Source: Shewanella electrica (GTDB lineage Bacteria > Pseudomonadota > Gammaproteobacteria > Enterobacterales > Shewanellaceae). Taken from it: a stretch of DNA of 64,000 bases. Each line of letters begins with the position of its first letter. Positions within the stretch are counted from its first letter, which is position 1. A program made the translations under genes and the position numbers. The notes below the pieces were generated by a model. That model saw only the letters and a program-made list of their open reading frames with translations. It had not been told where the DNA came from and ran no database searches. Where the stretch lies: positions 362,156-426,155 of the forward strand of contig NZ_JAKOGG010000004.1 in NCBI RefSeq assembly GCF_022321485.1, read 5' to 3'. Below, piece after piece: positions 17,123 to 25,504 of this stretch.

Positions 17123-17196
17123 TAGCAGATGCAGAAAGCCTACGTGATTTCTTCGGAAATGTAGCATGGTCTAAAGCTATCCTTGGCGTTCCTTAG
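17104..17196 (+). other. Possible leader micro-ORF (30 codons) inside hairpin 3
   Basis: The frame begins MNNFITLADAESL and ends at TAG 17194-17196. Homologous frames start in hairpin 1 (16723-16800, 25 residues) and hairpin 2 (16875-16982, 35 residues), both beginning MNNFMTLVDAEAL. Differences between copies fall mostly at third codon positions. A frame ending at the TGA that overlaps this ATG (17103-17106) also differs between units 2 and 3 mostly at third positions. This may be a leader peptide or the fossil of an older gene pair. No match to a known family is recognised. Confidence 0.25.
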
Positions 17197-17202
17197 ATGT
17201 GA

Positions 17203-17329
17203 TAGTGCTCAGTAAGTACCTAAGTAATGCTTAACTAAATTAGTATTTAATTAATTTGCCATGTATTTGTTTATAAATGGCGTCTTCGCATCGTCTATCG
17301 CATATGCATAGCCGTGTAGTGCTCAGTAA
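17203..17329 (+). repeat. 13-base direct repeat in the leader before the exporter gene
   Basis: TAGTGCTCAGTAA occurs at 17203-17215 and again at 17317-17329. The rest of 17197-17356 shows no gene. The copies could be part of a further leader duplication or a binding site. Confidence 0.5.
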
Positions 17330-17356
17330 TAACTCACTTGGATTGGAGATTTTTGA

Positions 17357-20131
17357 GTGTCAGGTCTGATGAAAAAAATAATACTCGTATGGTTTGTGTG
17401 CCTTGGTTTTGCCACTGCACCAACATTTGCGGCAAGCGTGTCACCGCAAATGATCCAGCAATTTAAAAATCTACCGCAGTCTGAGCAACAGCGACTTGCT
17501 AAGCAGTACGGAATAGATCCTAGCCAATTTGGGCTGCAGCAGGGGCAAAGCAATCAAGGGCTAGATAATCCAGAGCTAGTATCGCCCAGAGATGATGATG
17601 AAGATGTTCAGAAATCGGATAGAAAAGATAAAAAAGATAAAAATGACTTTTTACAAAATGATGCCGGGAAGTTGAAGCGCTTTGGCTATGAGATGTTTGC
17701 TGGTGCGCCATCTACATTCGCACCGACATCAGACACGCCGGTGCCTGCAGATTATTTTGTCGGTCCGGGCGATACCATCAAAGTACAGCTTTTTGGCAAA
17801 GAAAGTAGCCAATATGATTTAACGATAGCACGTAATGGCGTGTTACAGTTTCCAGAGCTTGGTCCAATCAATACCGTCGGTTTAACATTTTCTACCCTGC
17901 GTGAGACGATCATCGAAAAAGTTAAACAGCAGATGATCGGTGTGCAGGCGAATGTAAGTATGGGAGAGCTGCGTTCTATCCGTATTTTCGTAGCGGGTGA
18001 TGCCTATAAACCCGGTTCATATACAGTGTCTAGCTTAGCGACTATCACTCAAGCCTTGTTTGTTTCTGGTGGCGTGAGTGACATTGGCTCACTACGTGAC
18101 ATTCAATTGAAGCGACATGGTAAGGTGATCAGTCACTTTGATTTATATGACCTGTTACTTAATGGTGACTCTTCCAACGATTTGCCATTGCGTTCTGGCG
18201 ATGTGGTATTTATCCCCGCGGTTGGACCTTCTATCAGTGTTAATGGCGAAGTGCAGCGCCCAGCAATTTATGAGTTAAAACCTAACGAGACTTTGGCTGA
18301 TGTTGTTAAAATGGCCGCTGGTTTAAAGGCTGGTGCATATCCTAAAAGTAGCACAGTTGAGCGTTTCAACGTCAATGGGCTGAAGTCAGTCATTAGCGTC
18401 GATCTAACAGAAAACTCAGGTAAGCAATTTGTTGCTAAAGACGGCGATTATCTGCGAGTTAAAAACTCATCAAAAGATTACGATAATGCTATCACTCTCA
18501 TCGGTGCAGTTGTGCGTCCTGGTGTTTATCAATATCAGGCTAAGCAAACTATTTCATCGTTACTCCCTAGTTTAGGAAGTGATTTACTACGAGATGCAGA
18601 TCTTAATTATGGTTTAGTTATTCGTGATTTAGATGCTCTAGGGCATATAGAAGTACTACAGTTCTCTCCTGCGAACGCCATTAGCCACCCAAATACCATT
18701 GCAGATCTAACATTAGCCCCGAAAGATAAAGTTGTTATTTTTAATGCCAATAATAACGCTCGTAACCGTTTTGAGCTTAACCAATTGGTAAATAAACGTA
18801 TTGAAGAAATCGAGCGTGTCACGGGATCCAGTGATAACGATAATCCTCTCGTCAGTCGTGATTTATTTACCTCTGGGTTCGCATCGTTGGATGATGATCG
18901 GCAGCAGGAAGACAGCGTAGCCGGCGTTGTTGTTAGTAATAATCAACGTCTGGAAAAGCAAAAAAAGCAGCAGGAGCAGCAAGCAAAAATGGTCTCTGCT
19001 GAAGTCGAGAAAATGCTAATGCAGCTTTTTGATGATAAGGAGCTTATCAAATTAAGTTACCAGCTAAATCGTGAAGAACTGCTGTATCCGATCATTAACA
19101 AACTGAAGCATCAAAGCCGGTCCGGTGAAGAAGCTAAAGTCGTAGCAATTAATGGCGAAGTCCGCTTTAAGGGGATTTATCCTTTAGCTGAAAACGCTAA
19201 CGTTGCAGACCTTATTGCCGCAGCGGGTGGTTTGAGTGAGGGAGCTTACTTAAAACGCGCGGAACTTTCTCGCATTGAAACGACACAAGACGGCTCGAGT
19301 TTACGTCATCTGAGCATCAATTTAAGTCAATCTCTGTCAGACACTCGAACCGCTGAAAAGCTCGAACCTCGTGATGTACTTACCGTGATGAAAATCCCTG
19401 AATGGCAAGAAAACCAAACGGTGGAAGTTCGCGGCGAAGTTAAGTTCCCCGGCGTGTATAGCATCCGTCGCGGTGAAACATTAGAGGACGTGCTACAGCG
19501 TGCAGGTGGATTTACAGATAACGCTTATATTTCAGCATCAGTGTTTGTGCGTGACTCTTTGAAAAAACAAGAAGAGTTAGAAATCAAAAAATTTGCTGAC
19601 CAGTTACGCCGCGAAATCGCCACTAAAGGGCTCTCTAGCGAAAACAGTACAATCAATTATGCCGATGCACAGCAAATGCTGTTAGATTTGCAAAATACTA
19701 AGGCTGTCGGGCGTTTAGTTATCGACTTGCCAGCGATTTCCTTAGGTATTGCAGAAGCAGATTTACAGCTAGAAAATAAAGATCTGCTGTATGTACCACC
19801 AAAGAAACAAACAATATCTGTTACCGGCGAAGTGCAGCATCCTTCAAGTCACCGTTTCAAAAAGGGTCTTTCTGTTGAGCAATACATTGAACTGGCAGGT
19901 AACCCTAAAAAACGCGCAGACGCTGACCGCATCTATGTCATTAAGGCGAACGGGGCCGTTGAGTTACCTGATAACTCATTCTGGTCAGGCAGCGATGAGC
20001 AATTAGCCCCTGGTGATACCATCGTTGTGCCACTCGATACAGAGTACAAAGATAATCTGACTCTTTGGTCGCAAATTACCGGCATTATTTATAATTCTGC
20101 GGTTGCACTAGCGGCGTTAGGAAACATTTGA
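17357..20131 (+). CDS. Large Wza-type polysaccharide export protein with multiple SLBB domains
   Basis: A 924-residue outer-membrane/periplasmic polysaccharide exporter, much longer than E. coli Wza (about 380). A signal peptide (KKIILVWFVCLGFATAPTFA) is followed by a charged linker. The Poly_export domain is at about residues 130-200 (VPADYFVGPGDTIKVQLFGK). Then come about six SLBB-type repeats: FVAGDAYKPGSYTV, VNGEVQRPAIYELK, IGAVVRPGVYQYQ, INGEVRFKGIYPL, VRGEVKFPGVYSI, VTGEVQHPSSHRF. The C-terminus is a hydrophobic helix. The GTG start at 17357 has GGAG at 17344-17347; ATG 17369 is an alternative. It is the first gene of the RfaH-controlled operon. Confidence 0.9.
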   Translation: MSGLMKKIILVWFVCLGFATAPTFAASVSPQMIQQFKNLPQSEQQRLAKQYGIDPSQFGLQQGQSNQGLDNPELVSPRDDDEDVQKSDRKDKKDKNDFLQNDAGKLKRFGYEMFAGAPSTFAPTSDTPVPADYFVGPGDTIKVQLFGKESSQYDLTIARNGVLQFPELGPINTVGLTFSTLRETIIEKVKQQMIGVQANVSMGELRSIRIFVAGDAYKPGSYTVSSLATITQALFVSGGVSDIGSLRDIQLKRHGKVISHFDLYDLLLNGDSSNDLPLRSGDVVFIPAVGPSISVNGEVQRPAIYELKPNETLADVVKMAAGLKAGAYPKSSTVERFNVNGLKSVISVDLTENSGKQFVAKDGDYLRVKNSSKDYDNAITLIGAVVRPGVYQYQAKQTISSLLPSLGSDLLRDADLNYGLVIRDLDALGHIEVLQFSPANAISHPNTIADLTLAPKDKVVIFNANNNARNRFELNQLVNKRIEEIERVTGSSDNDNPLVSRDLFTSGFASLDDDRQQEDSVAGVVVSNNQRLEKQKKQQEQQAKMVSAEVEKMLMQLFDDKELIKLSYQLNREELLYPIINKLKHQSRSGEEAKVVAINGEVRFKGIYPLAENANVADLIAAAGGLSEGAYLKRAELSRIETTQDGSSLRHLSINLSQSLSDTRTAEKLEPRDVLTVMKIPEWQENQTVEVRGEVKFPGVYSIRRGETLEDVLQRAGGFTDNAYISASVFVRDSLKKQEELEIKKFADQLRREIATKGLSSENSTINYADAQQMLLDLQNTKAVGRLVIDLPAISLGIAEADLQLENKDLLYVPPKKQTISVTGEVQHPSSHRFKKGLSVEQYIELAGNPKKRADADRIYVIKANGAVELPDNSFWSGSDEQLAPGDTIVVPLDTEYKDNLTLWSQITGIIYNSAVALAALGNI

Positions 20132-20138
20132 TCACATT

Positions 20139-20167
20139 AACGAGGTAGGAAATTCCTACCTCGTTTT
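20139..20167 (+). terminator. Strong intrinsic terminator inside the polysaccharide operon
   Basis: A 12-base perfect stem (left arm 20139-20150, with CGAGGTAGGA at 20141-20150), a 3-base loop and the right arm 20154-20165. The T-run at 20164-20167 begins within the right arm. It lies between the exporter and wzz genes, which point the same way with no separate promoter recognised. It would stop most unmodified RNA polymerase. Confidence 0.85.
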
Positions 20168-20221
20168 CGACCAGTTCTGAGCTTTCTAACAGCTTTGGAT
20201 AGATAAATTAGAAATTTAGCT

Positions 20222-21184
20222 ATGAATAATAAAACCATCTCCCCGCTCGAAGAATATAAGGCAATACCCGCAGACAATAGCGATGAAATTGACCTGCGCG
20301 AACTTTTTTCTGTCATATGGTCAGGAAAATGGATTATCTTGGCGACGACAGTGTTATTTGCTGCAATATCGGCTGGTGTTGCGTTGTATCAGCCAAATAT
20401 CTATCACTCGGAAGCAACGTTAGCACCCGCTGAGGAAGCGCAAGGCGGTGGGTTGTCCGGCCTTGCAAGCCAATTCGGAGGGCTTGCTAGCTTGGCTGGC
20501 GTAAGTCTTGGTGGCGGCAATAAAGCCGATAAGTCACAGTTAGCGTTAGAAGTGCTTAAATCCCGTCAGTTCATAAGTAAATTTATTGAAACGCACCACA
20601 TTTTGCCGGACTTGATGGCAGATAAAAAATGGGATGCCTCAAGTAATAAAGTCATTTATGACCCAGCTATTTACGACGCTAGTACCACAACTTGGGTGCG
20701 TGAAGTTAAGCCTCCCTTGCAGTCCAAGCCGTCAATGCAAGAAGCATATAGCGTTTTTCAAAAACTAATAACGGTAACCAATGATACTAAGACCGGTATG
20801 GTGACTCTGGCTATCGAGCACAAATCGCCATACATCGCTAAACAATGGGTAGATTGGTTGGTTGAAGACATCAATAGTGAAATGAAAACCCGTGATGTAG
20901 AAGAGGCCACCAGAAGCACGGAATACCTGAACCACCAAATTCAACAGACCAATGTGGCAGATATTCGCACGGTACTGTTCAACTTGATTGAAGAGCAAAC
21001 CAAAACCATCATGTTTGCTAATGTAAGGGATGAATACGTTTTTAAAACTATTGACCCAGCTGTAGTGCCTGAATTGAAAGCTAAACCAAAACGTGCATTG
21101 ATTGTGGTACTGGGTATTGTACTTGGTGGCATTTTCTCAGTGTTTTTCATTTTAGTTAGACATTTCTTTAAAACTGAAAAATAG
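20222..21184 (+). CDS. wzz: Wzz-type chain-length regulator
   Basis: A 320-residue inner-membrane polysaccharide co-polymerase. The N-terminal cytoplasmic stretch (DEIDLRELFSVIWSGKW) leads into a first membrane helix (about residues 37-56). A periplasmic, largely helical domain follows, and a second helix near the C-terminus (ALIVVLGIVLGGIFSVFFIL) is preceded by the Pro-rich VVPELKAKPKR typical of the Wzz family. No C-terminal tyrosine-kinase domain is present, so it is of the Wzz rather than the Wzc type. It controls how many repeat units are polymerised. Confidence 0.92.
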   Translation: MNNKTISPLEEYKAIPADNSDEIDLRELFSVIWSGKWIILATTVLFAAISAGVALYQPNIYHSEATLAPAEEAQGGGLSGLASQFGGLASLAGVSLGGGNKADKSQLALEVLKSRQFISKFIETHHILPDLMADKKWDASSNKVIYDPAIYDASTTTWVREVKPPLQSKPSMQEAYSVFQKLITVTNDTKTGMVTLAIEHKSPYIAKQWVDWLVEDINSEMKTRDVEEATRSTEYLNHQIQQTNVADIRTVLFNLIEEQTKTIMFANVRDEYVFKTIDPAVVPELKAKPKRALIVVLGIVLGGIFSVFFILVRHFFKTEK

Positions 21185-21213
21185 CCGTTATCGAGACCTT
21201 CGGAACAACGTTA

Positions 21214-22191
21214 ATGACATCAAAAATAACTTTATTCCCATCTGCGATTAGCTTTGAAACAACGCGAGATATTACTGTACTTGAAAGTGCACTCAGCGCT
21301 GGCGTAGTCCTTGAACATAGCTGTAAAAATGGATCATGCGGTTTATGTGAGTCAAAACTACTTGCTGGCAGTGTGATTGATACTGAAGGGAAAGTGTATG
21401 AAGCTGAACAAAGCATTCTAACTTGCCAATGTAAAGCGAACAGCGATGAAGTAGCAATAGAGGCTGAATATTTCCCAGAGCTTGCCGAGCTGACAAAGAA
21501 AATTGTCCCTGCTAAAGTTTCAGTGGCTGAATACAACAGCGAGTTTCTGACCCTAAAATTTCGTCTTCCACCTACAGCAAATTTTCGCTACTTAGCAGGC
21601 CAATACATCAACTTGCATTACAACGGATTGGCACGAAGCTATTCCGTTGCCAACGCAGATAGTACCGAAGGCATTGAACTGCATATCAGAAAAGTGCCAT
21701 CAGGCGCGATGAGTGAACAGTTATTCAATGGTGAAATTGCACCGAACACATTGATGCGCATAGAGGGGCCAATAGGCACTTTTTTTGTACGTGATGACCA
21801 ACGGCCAATAATTTTTCTCGCTGGCGGTACAGGCTTTGCGCCTGTTAAAGCCATGGTGGAACAAATGCTTGCCACACAAAGCCAGCGCGAGATCCACATC
21901 TATTGGGGAATGAGGACGGGGGCTGATTTTTACAGTGCCTTGCCGCAGCAATGGGCGTCACAGCATGCACATATCAACTTTGTACCTGTAGTGTCTGAAA
22001 ATGACGCATTGTGGCAAGGGCGCAGCGGCTTGGTGCATCAAGCAGTGCTTGACGACTTTCCAGACCTGTCTGCTTTCTGTGTTTATGCTTGTGGTTCGCC
22101 GCTAATGATTAATGCAGCTAAAGCAGACTTTGTTAATTATGGATTATCAGAGAAAAAGTTTTTCTCTGACGCTTTTACCGTATCAAAATAA
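21214..22191 (+). CDS. ascD: CDP-6-deoxy-delta-3,4-glucoseen reductase (E3), 2Fe-2S flavoprotein
   Basis: A 325-residue flavoprotein reductase of the AscD/RfbI (DdhD) type. The N-terminal plant-type ferredoxin domain has C37, C42, C45 and a fourth Cys at 71 (CKNGSCGLC ... LTC). The FAD domain shows RSYSVAN and the NAD domain GGTGFAPVKAM. It passes electrons to RfbH (E1) so that the 3-hydroxyl of CDP-4-keto-6-deoxyglucose is removed. It is followed directly by rfbF, rfbG and rfbH, which supply the substrate and the partner enzyme. Confidence 0.93.
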   Translation: MTSKITLFPSAISFETTRDITVLESALSAGVVLEHSCKNGSCGLCESKLLAGSVIDTEGKVYEAEQSILTCQCKANSDEVAIEAEYFPELAELTKKIVPAKVSVAEYNSEFLTLKFRLPPTANFRYLAGQYINLHYNGLARSYSVANADSTEGIELHIRKVPSGAMSEQLFNGEIAPNTLMRIEGPIGTFFVRDDQRPIIFLAGGTGFAPVKAMVEQMLATQSQREIHIYWGMRTGADFYSALPQQWASQHAHINFVPVVSENDALWQGRSGLVHQAVLDDFPDLSAFCVYACGSPLMINAAKADFVNYGLSEKKFFSDAFTVSK

Positions 22192-22205
22192 AAAATGGTG
22201 ACTAA

Positions 22206-22979
22206 ATGAAAGCAGTAATTTTGGCTGGAGGCCTCGGTACTCGTATCAGTGAGGAAACCGTAGTTAAGCCAAAGCCTATGATCGAAATTGGTGGCAAGCC
22301 GATCCTTTGGCACATTCTTAAGATGTACTCAGCGCATGGGATCAATGATTTCATCATCTGCTGTGGTTACAAGGGCTATGTAATTAAAGAGTACTTCGCT
22401 AACTACTTCCTGCACATGTCGGACGTCACCTTCAATATGCGTGATAACCACATGGAAGTGCACCATCGTCGTGCTGAACCGTGGAATGTCACCTTGGTTG
22501 ATACTGGCGAACATTCAATGACCGGTGGCCGCTTGAAGCGTGTGGCTGAACATCTGAAAGATGAAGAAGCATTTCTATTCACCTACGGCGATGGCGTGTC
22601 AGATGTGAATATCGGTGCCACTATCGATTTTCACCGCAAACATGGCAAGCTAGCAACGTTAACTGCCACCTTCCCACCTGGACGTTTCGGCGCATTAGAC
22701 ATGCAGAATGGCCAAGTTAGATCATTCAAAGAAAAGCCAAAGGGCGACGGTGCGATGATTAACGGCGGCTTTTTTGTATTAAGCCCAAAAGTGATTGATC
22801 TTATCGATAATGATGCGACCACTTGGGAGCAAAAGCCGCTGATGCAATTAGCAGAGCAAGGCCAGTTAATGGCCTATGAGCATGACGGTTTTTGGCAGCC
22901 AATGGATACGCTACGCGATAAACATTACCTTGAAGAGCTGTGGCAAGAAAATAAAGCGCCTTGGAAAATCTGGGAGTAA
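22206..22979 (+). CDS. rfbF: Glucose-1-phosphate cytidylyltransferase
   Basis: A 257-residue nucleotidyltransferase making CDP-glucose from CTP and glucose-1-phosphate, the first step of the 3,6-dideoxyhexose pathway. The motif [19 protein letters not shown] is at the N-terminus, followed by GGKPILWHI and [10 protein letters not shown]. Length and motifs match RfbF/DdhA. It is 14 bases downstream of the reductase, and the next gene starts within about 7 bases. Confidence 0.96.
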   Translation: MKAVILAGGLGTRISEETVVKPKPMIEIGGKPILWHILKMYSAHGINDFIICCGYKGYVIKEYFANYFLHMSDVTFNMRDNHMEVHHRRAEPWNVTLVDTGEHSMTGGRLKRVAEHLKDEEAFLFTYGDGVSDVNIGATIDFHRKHGKLATLTATFPPGRFGALDMQNGQVRSFKEKPKGDGAMINGGFFVLSPKVIDLIDNDATTWEQKPLMQLAEQGQLMAYEHDGFWQPMDTLRDKHYLEELWQENKAPWKIWE

Positions 22980-22985
22980 TTGGCA

Positions 22986-24071
22986 TTGGCAATCGATAAA
23001 GCATTTTGGCAGGGCAAACGCGTTTTTGTAACCGGACATACCGGATTCAAGGGCGGTTGGTTGTCACTGTGGTTAGCAGAGATGGGCGCAGTGGTACGCG
23101 GCTATTCACTGCCAGCACCTACGACTCCTAGCTTGTTCGAACAAGCTAGGGTGAACCAAGGCTTATTGTCTGAAGAAGGCGATATTCGTGATCACCTGCA
23201 TTTGCGTCAAGCCATGGCGGATTTCAAGCCTGAAATCGTATTTCATATGGCGGCACAACCGTTGGTGCGCCTATCTTACGAAGACCCTGTAGAAACCTAC
23301 TCCACCAACGTGATGGGTACGGTATATGTACTCGAAGCCATTCGTGCTGTCGGCGGTGTAAAAGCCGTGGTAAATATCACCAGTGACAAATGCTATGAGA
23401 ATCGTGAATGGGTATGGGGTTATCGTGAGCACGAAGCTATGGGCGGTTATGACCCTTATTCGAACAGTAAAGGATGTGCAGAATTAGTTGCATCAGCTTA
23501 CCGCAATTCCTTTTTTAACCCCAAAGACTATGCCAAACATGGTGTAGCGCTGGCATCAGTTCGAGCGGGTAACGTCATTGGTGGTGGTGACTGGGCAAAA
23601 GACCGACTAATTCCTGATATTCTGAAGTCATTCGAGCAATCTCAGCCAGTAGTGATCCGCAATCCGCACTCTATTCGCCCATGGCAGCATGTGTTGGAAC
23701 CGCTTTCAGGTTACATTTTGATTGCCCAGCAATTGTACCTGCATGGTTGTGAATTTGCTGAAGGTTGGAATTTTGGGCCAAATGATAATGATGCAAAGCC
23801 AGTCGAATACATTGTTAATACAATGACACAGCTCTGGGGCGATGATGCCACATGGCAAATCGACGGCGCTGAACATCCGCATGAAGCACACTACTTAAAA
23901 TTGGATTGCTCCAAAGCTAAAATGCGCCTTCAATGGCAGCCACAGTGGGACTTGGATACCACCTTGGCACGCATCGTTCGTTGGCATAAAGCGTGGCTGG
24001 CTAATGACGACATGCGCGAAGTAACTTTGCGTGAAATCCGCGACTATATGAGTGCAGCGGGAATTAACTAA
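22986..24071 (+). CDS. rfbG: CDP-glucose 4,6-dehydratase
   Basis: A 361-residue short-chain dehydrogenase (RfbG/DdhB) converting CDP-glucose to CDP-4-keto-6-deoxyglucose. The NAD-binding motif is GHTGFKGGWL, the catalytic Thr/Tyr/Lys region appears as NITSDKCYEN and YDPYSNSKGCAE, and HSIRPWQHVLEP follows. I chose TTG 22986, nine bases after GGGAG (22972-22976). A TTG at 22980, right after the rfbF stop, would leave only 3 bases of spacing. Confidence 0.94.
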   Translation: MAIDKAFWQGKRVFVTGHTGFKGGWLSLWLAEMGAVVRGYSLPAPTTPSLFEQARVNQGLLSEEGDIRDHLHLRQAMADFKPEIVFHMAAQPLVRLSYEDPVETYSTNVMGTVYVLEAIRAVGGVKAVVNITSDKCYENREWVWGYREHEAMGGYDPYSNSKGCAELVASAYRNSFFNPKDYAKHGVALASVRAGNVIGGGDWAKDRLIPDILKSFEQSQPVVIRNPHSIRPWQHVLEPLSGYILIAQQLYLHGCEFAEGWNFGPNDNDAKPVEYIVNTMTQLWGDDATWQIDGAEHPHEAHYLKLDCSKAKMRLQWQPQWDLDTTLARIVRWHKAWLANDDMREVTLREIRDYMSAAGIN

Positions 24072-24151
24072 TTCGCTGGCATTATTCAATAACGCTGACT
24101 GAACTTGCCAGCAGCAATATTATTAAAAAATAACGATAGGAATTGAGACTG

Positions 24152-25465
24152 ATGAGTACTCAAGAGTTACGAGAGCAAATTGCGGAACTGGTTGGAAAAT
24201 ATGCCGAGCAAGCATTAGCACCTAAAATGTTCGTTGCAGGTCAAAGCGTTGTACCGCCATCAGGCAAAGTCATTGGTGCCAAAGAACTGCAATTAATGGT
24301 TGAAGCATCGCTGGACGGTTGGTTAACCACTGGTCGTTTTAATGATGCATTTGAGAAAAAATTGGGCGAATACATTGGCGTGCCTCATGTGTTGACCACT
24401 ACTTCCGGTTCCTCAGCAAACCTGCTCGCATTAACTGCGCTGACATCACACAAACTAGGTGACCGTGCATTAAAACCGGGCGATGAAGTGATAACTGTTG
24501 CGGCTGGCTTCCCAACTACCGTTAACCCGAGTATTCAAAATGGGCTGATTCCTGTGTTTGTTGACGTCGATATTCCGACTTACAACATCGACGCAGCCTT
24601 GATTGAAGCTGCTGTCACCGAAAAAACTAAAGCGATCATGGTGGCACATACCTTAGGTAACCCATTCAATCTTGCTGAAGTTCGCAAAATTGCTGATAAA
24701 TACAACCTTTGGTTAGTGGAAGATTGCTGTGATGCTTTAGGCACCAAGTATGACGGCAAAATGGTCGGTACCTTTGGTGATATCGGTACCGTAAGTTTTT
24801 ACCCTGCCCACCACATCACTATGGGGGAGGGCGGTGCGGTATTCACTAAGTCTAAAGAACTGAAAGTGATTATTGAGTCATTCCGCGATTGGGGACGTGA
24901 TTGTTATTGCGCACCGGGTTGTGACAACACCTGTGGTAAGCGCTTTGGCCAGCAATTAGGCTCATTGCCAGCGGGTTACGATCACAAATACACCTACTCG
25001 CATTTAGGTTACAACCTGAAAATTACTGATATGCAAGCCGCCTGTGGTCTGGCACAGCTTGAACGCGTAGAAGAGTTTGTGGAACAACGTAAAGCGAACT
25101 TCGCTTATTTGAAAGCCGGTTTAAGCAGTTGTGCTGAGTTCTTAGAACTCCCAGAAGCCACTCCTAACTCAGAACCTTCTTGGTTTGGCTTCCCTATTAC
25201 CTTGAAGGAAACTGCTGGTGTGAGCCGTGTTGAACTGGTTAAATTCCTCGATGAAGCCAAAATTGGTACACGCTTACTGTTCGCCGGTAACTTGACCCGT
25301 CAGCCTTACTTTGAAGGTCGTGAATACCGGGTCGTGGGTGAATTAACCAATACCGACCGTATCATGAACCAAACATTCTGGGTGGGTATTTATCCAGGAT
25401 TATCCAAAGAACATTTAAATTACGTGATTGCGAAATTTGAAGAGTTTTTTGGTTTGAATTTTTAA
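24152..25465 (+). CDS. rfbH: CDP-4-keto-6-deoxy-D-glucose 3-dehydrase (E1), PMP/iron-sulfur enzyme
   Basis: A 437-residue enzyme of the DegT/aminotransferase fold that removes the C3 hydroxyl of CDP-4-keto-6-deoxyglucose. The usual PLP-binding Lys is replaced by His: H220 in SFYPAHH, which is the hallmark of E1. A Cys cluster at 251, 253, 257 and 261 ([11 protein letters not shown]) matches the 2Fe-2S site. The ATG at 24152 gives exactly the expected residue numbering and has GATAGG 11 bases upstream; a TTG at 24143 is too close. It works with the AscD-type reductase. It is the last gene before the AT-rich block. Confidence 0.96.
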   Translation: MSTQELREQIAELVGKYAEQALAPKMFVAGQSVVPPSGKVIGAKELQLMVEASLDGWLTTGRFNDAFEKKLGEYIGVPHVLTTTSGSSANLLALTALTSHKLGDRALKPGDEVITVAAGFPTTVNPSIQNGLIPVFVDVDIPTYNIDAALIEAAVTEKTKAIMVAHTLGNPFNLAEVRKIADKYNLWLVEDCCDALGTKYDGKMVGTFGDIGTVSFYPAHHITMGEGGAVFTKSKELKVIIESFRDWGRDCYCAPGCDNTCGKRFGQQLGSLPAGYDHKYTYSHLGYNLKITDMQAACGLAQLERVEEFVEQRKANFAYLKAGLSSCAEFLELPEATPNSEPSWFGFPITLKETAGVSRVELVKFLDEAKIGTRLLFAGNLTRQPYFEGREYRVVGELTNTDRIMNQTFWVGIYPGLSKEHLNYVIAKFEEFFGLNF

Positions 25466-25477
25466 TCAAATAAAAAA

Positions 25478-25494
25478 GGGGGCGACTAGCCCCC
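25478..25494 (-). terminator. Hairpin at the composition boundary, terminator-like on the - strand
   Basis: Stem GGGGGC/GCCCCC with loop GACTA. On the + strand an A-run precedes it and no T-run follows; read on the - strand it is followed by six T, as an intrinsic terminator would be. No - strand gene ends nearby. It lies exactly between rfbH and the AT-rich genes. Confidence 0.5.
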
Positions 25495-25504
25495 AATTAC
25501 AAAT

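Larger units (their letters stand above)
16695..17148 (+). repeat. Tandemly duplicated ops/hairpin leader of the polysaccharide operon
   Basis: Three units can be aligned. Units 2 (from about 16776) and 3 (from about 17005) share roughly 120 bases: ops-like element, GAAAGGGTGA, AATCGCAGATTATGCTCTCG, GGCATGGATGCC, GGTACAG and then the hairpin containing GAGTCATGAA. Unit 1 (from 16695) has the ops element joined almost directly to the hairpin, as if about 70 bases had been deleted. Units 1 and 2 also share the 3' flank GTGGACGCCGAAGCCCTCTG. The unit lengths differ (about 81 and 229 bases), so this is an irregular tandem array, not a CRISPR. Confidence 0.88.

Noticed and set aside
16695-17148. 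A CRISPR-like array or insertion sequence
   Set aside because: The repeats are few, of unequal length and contain the ops element. There are no spacers, cas genes, transposase or terminal repeats.
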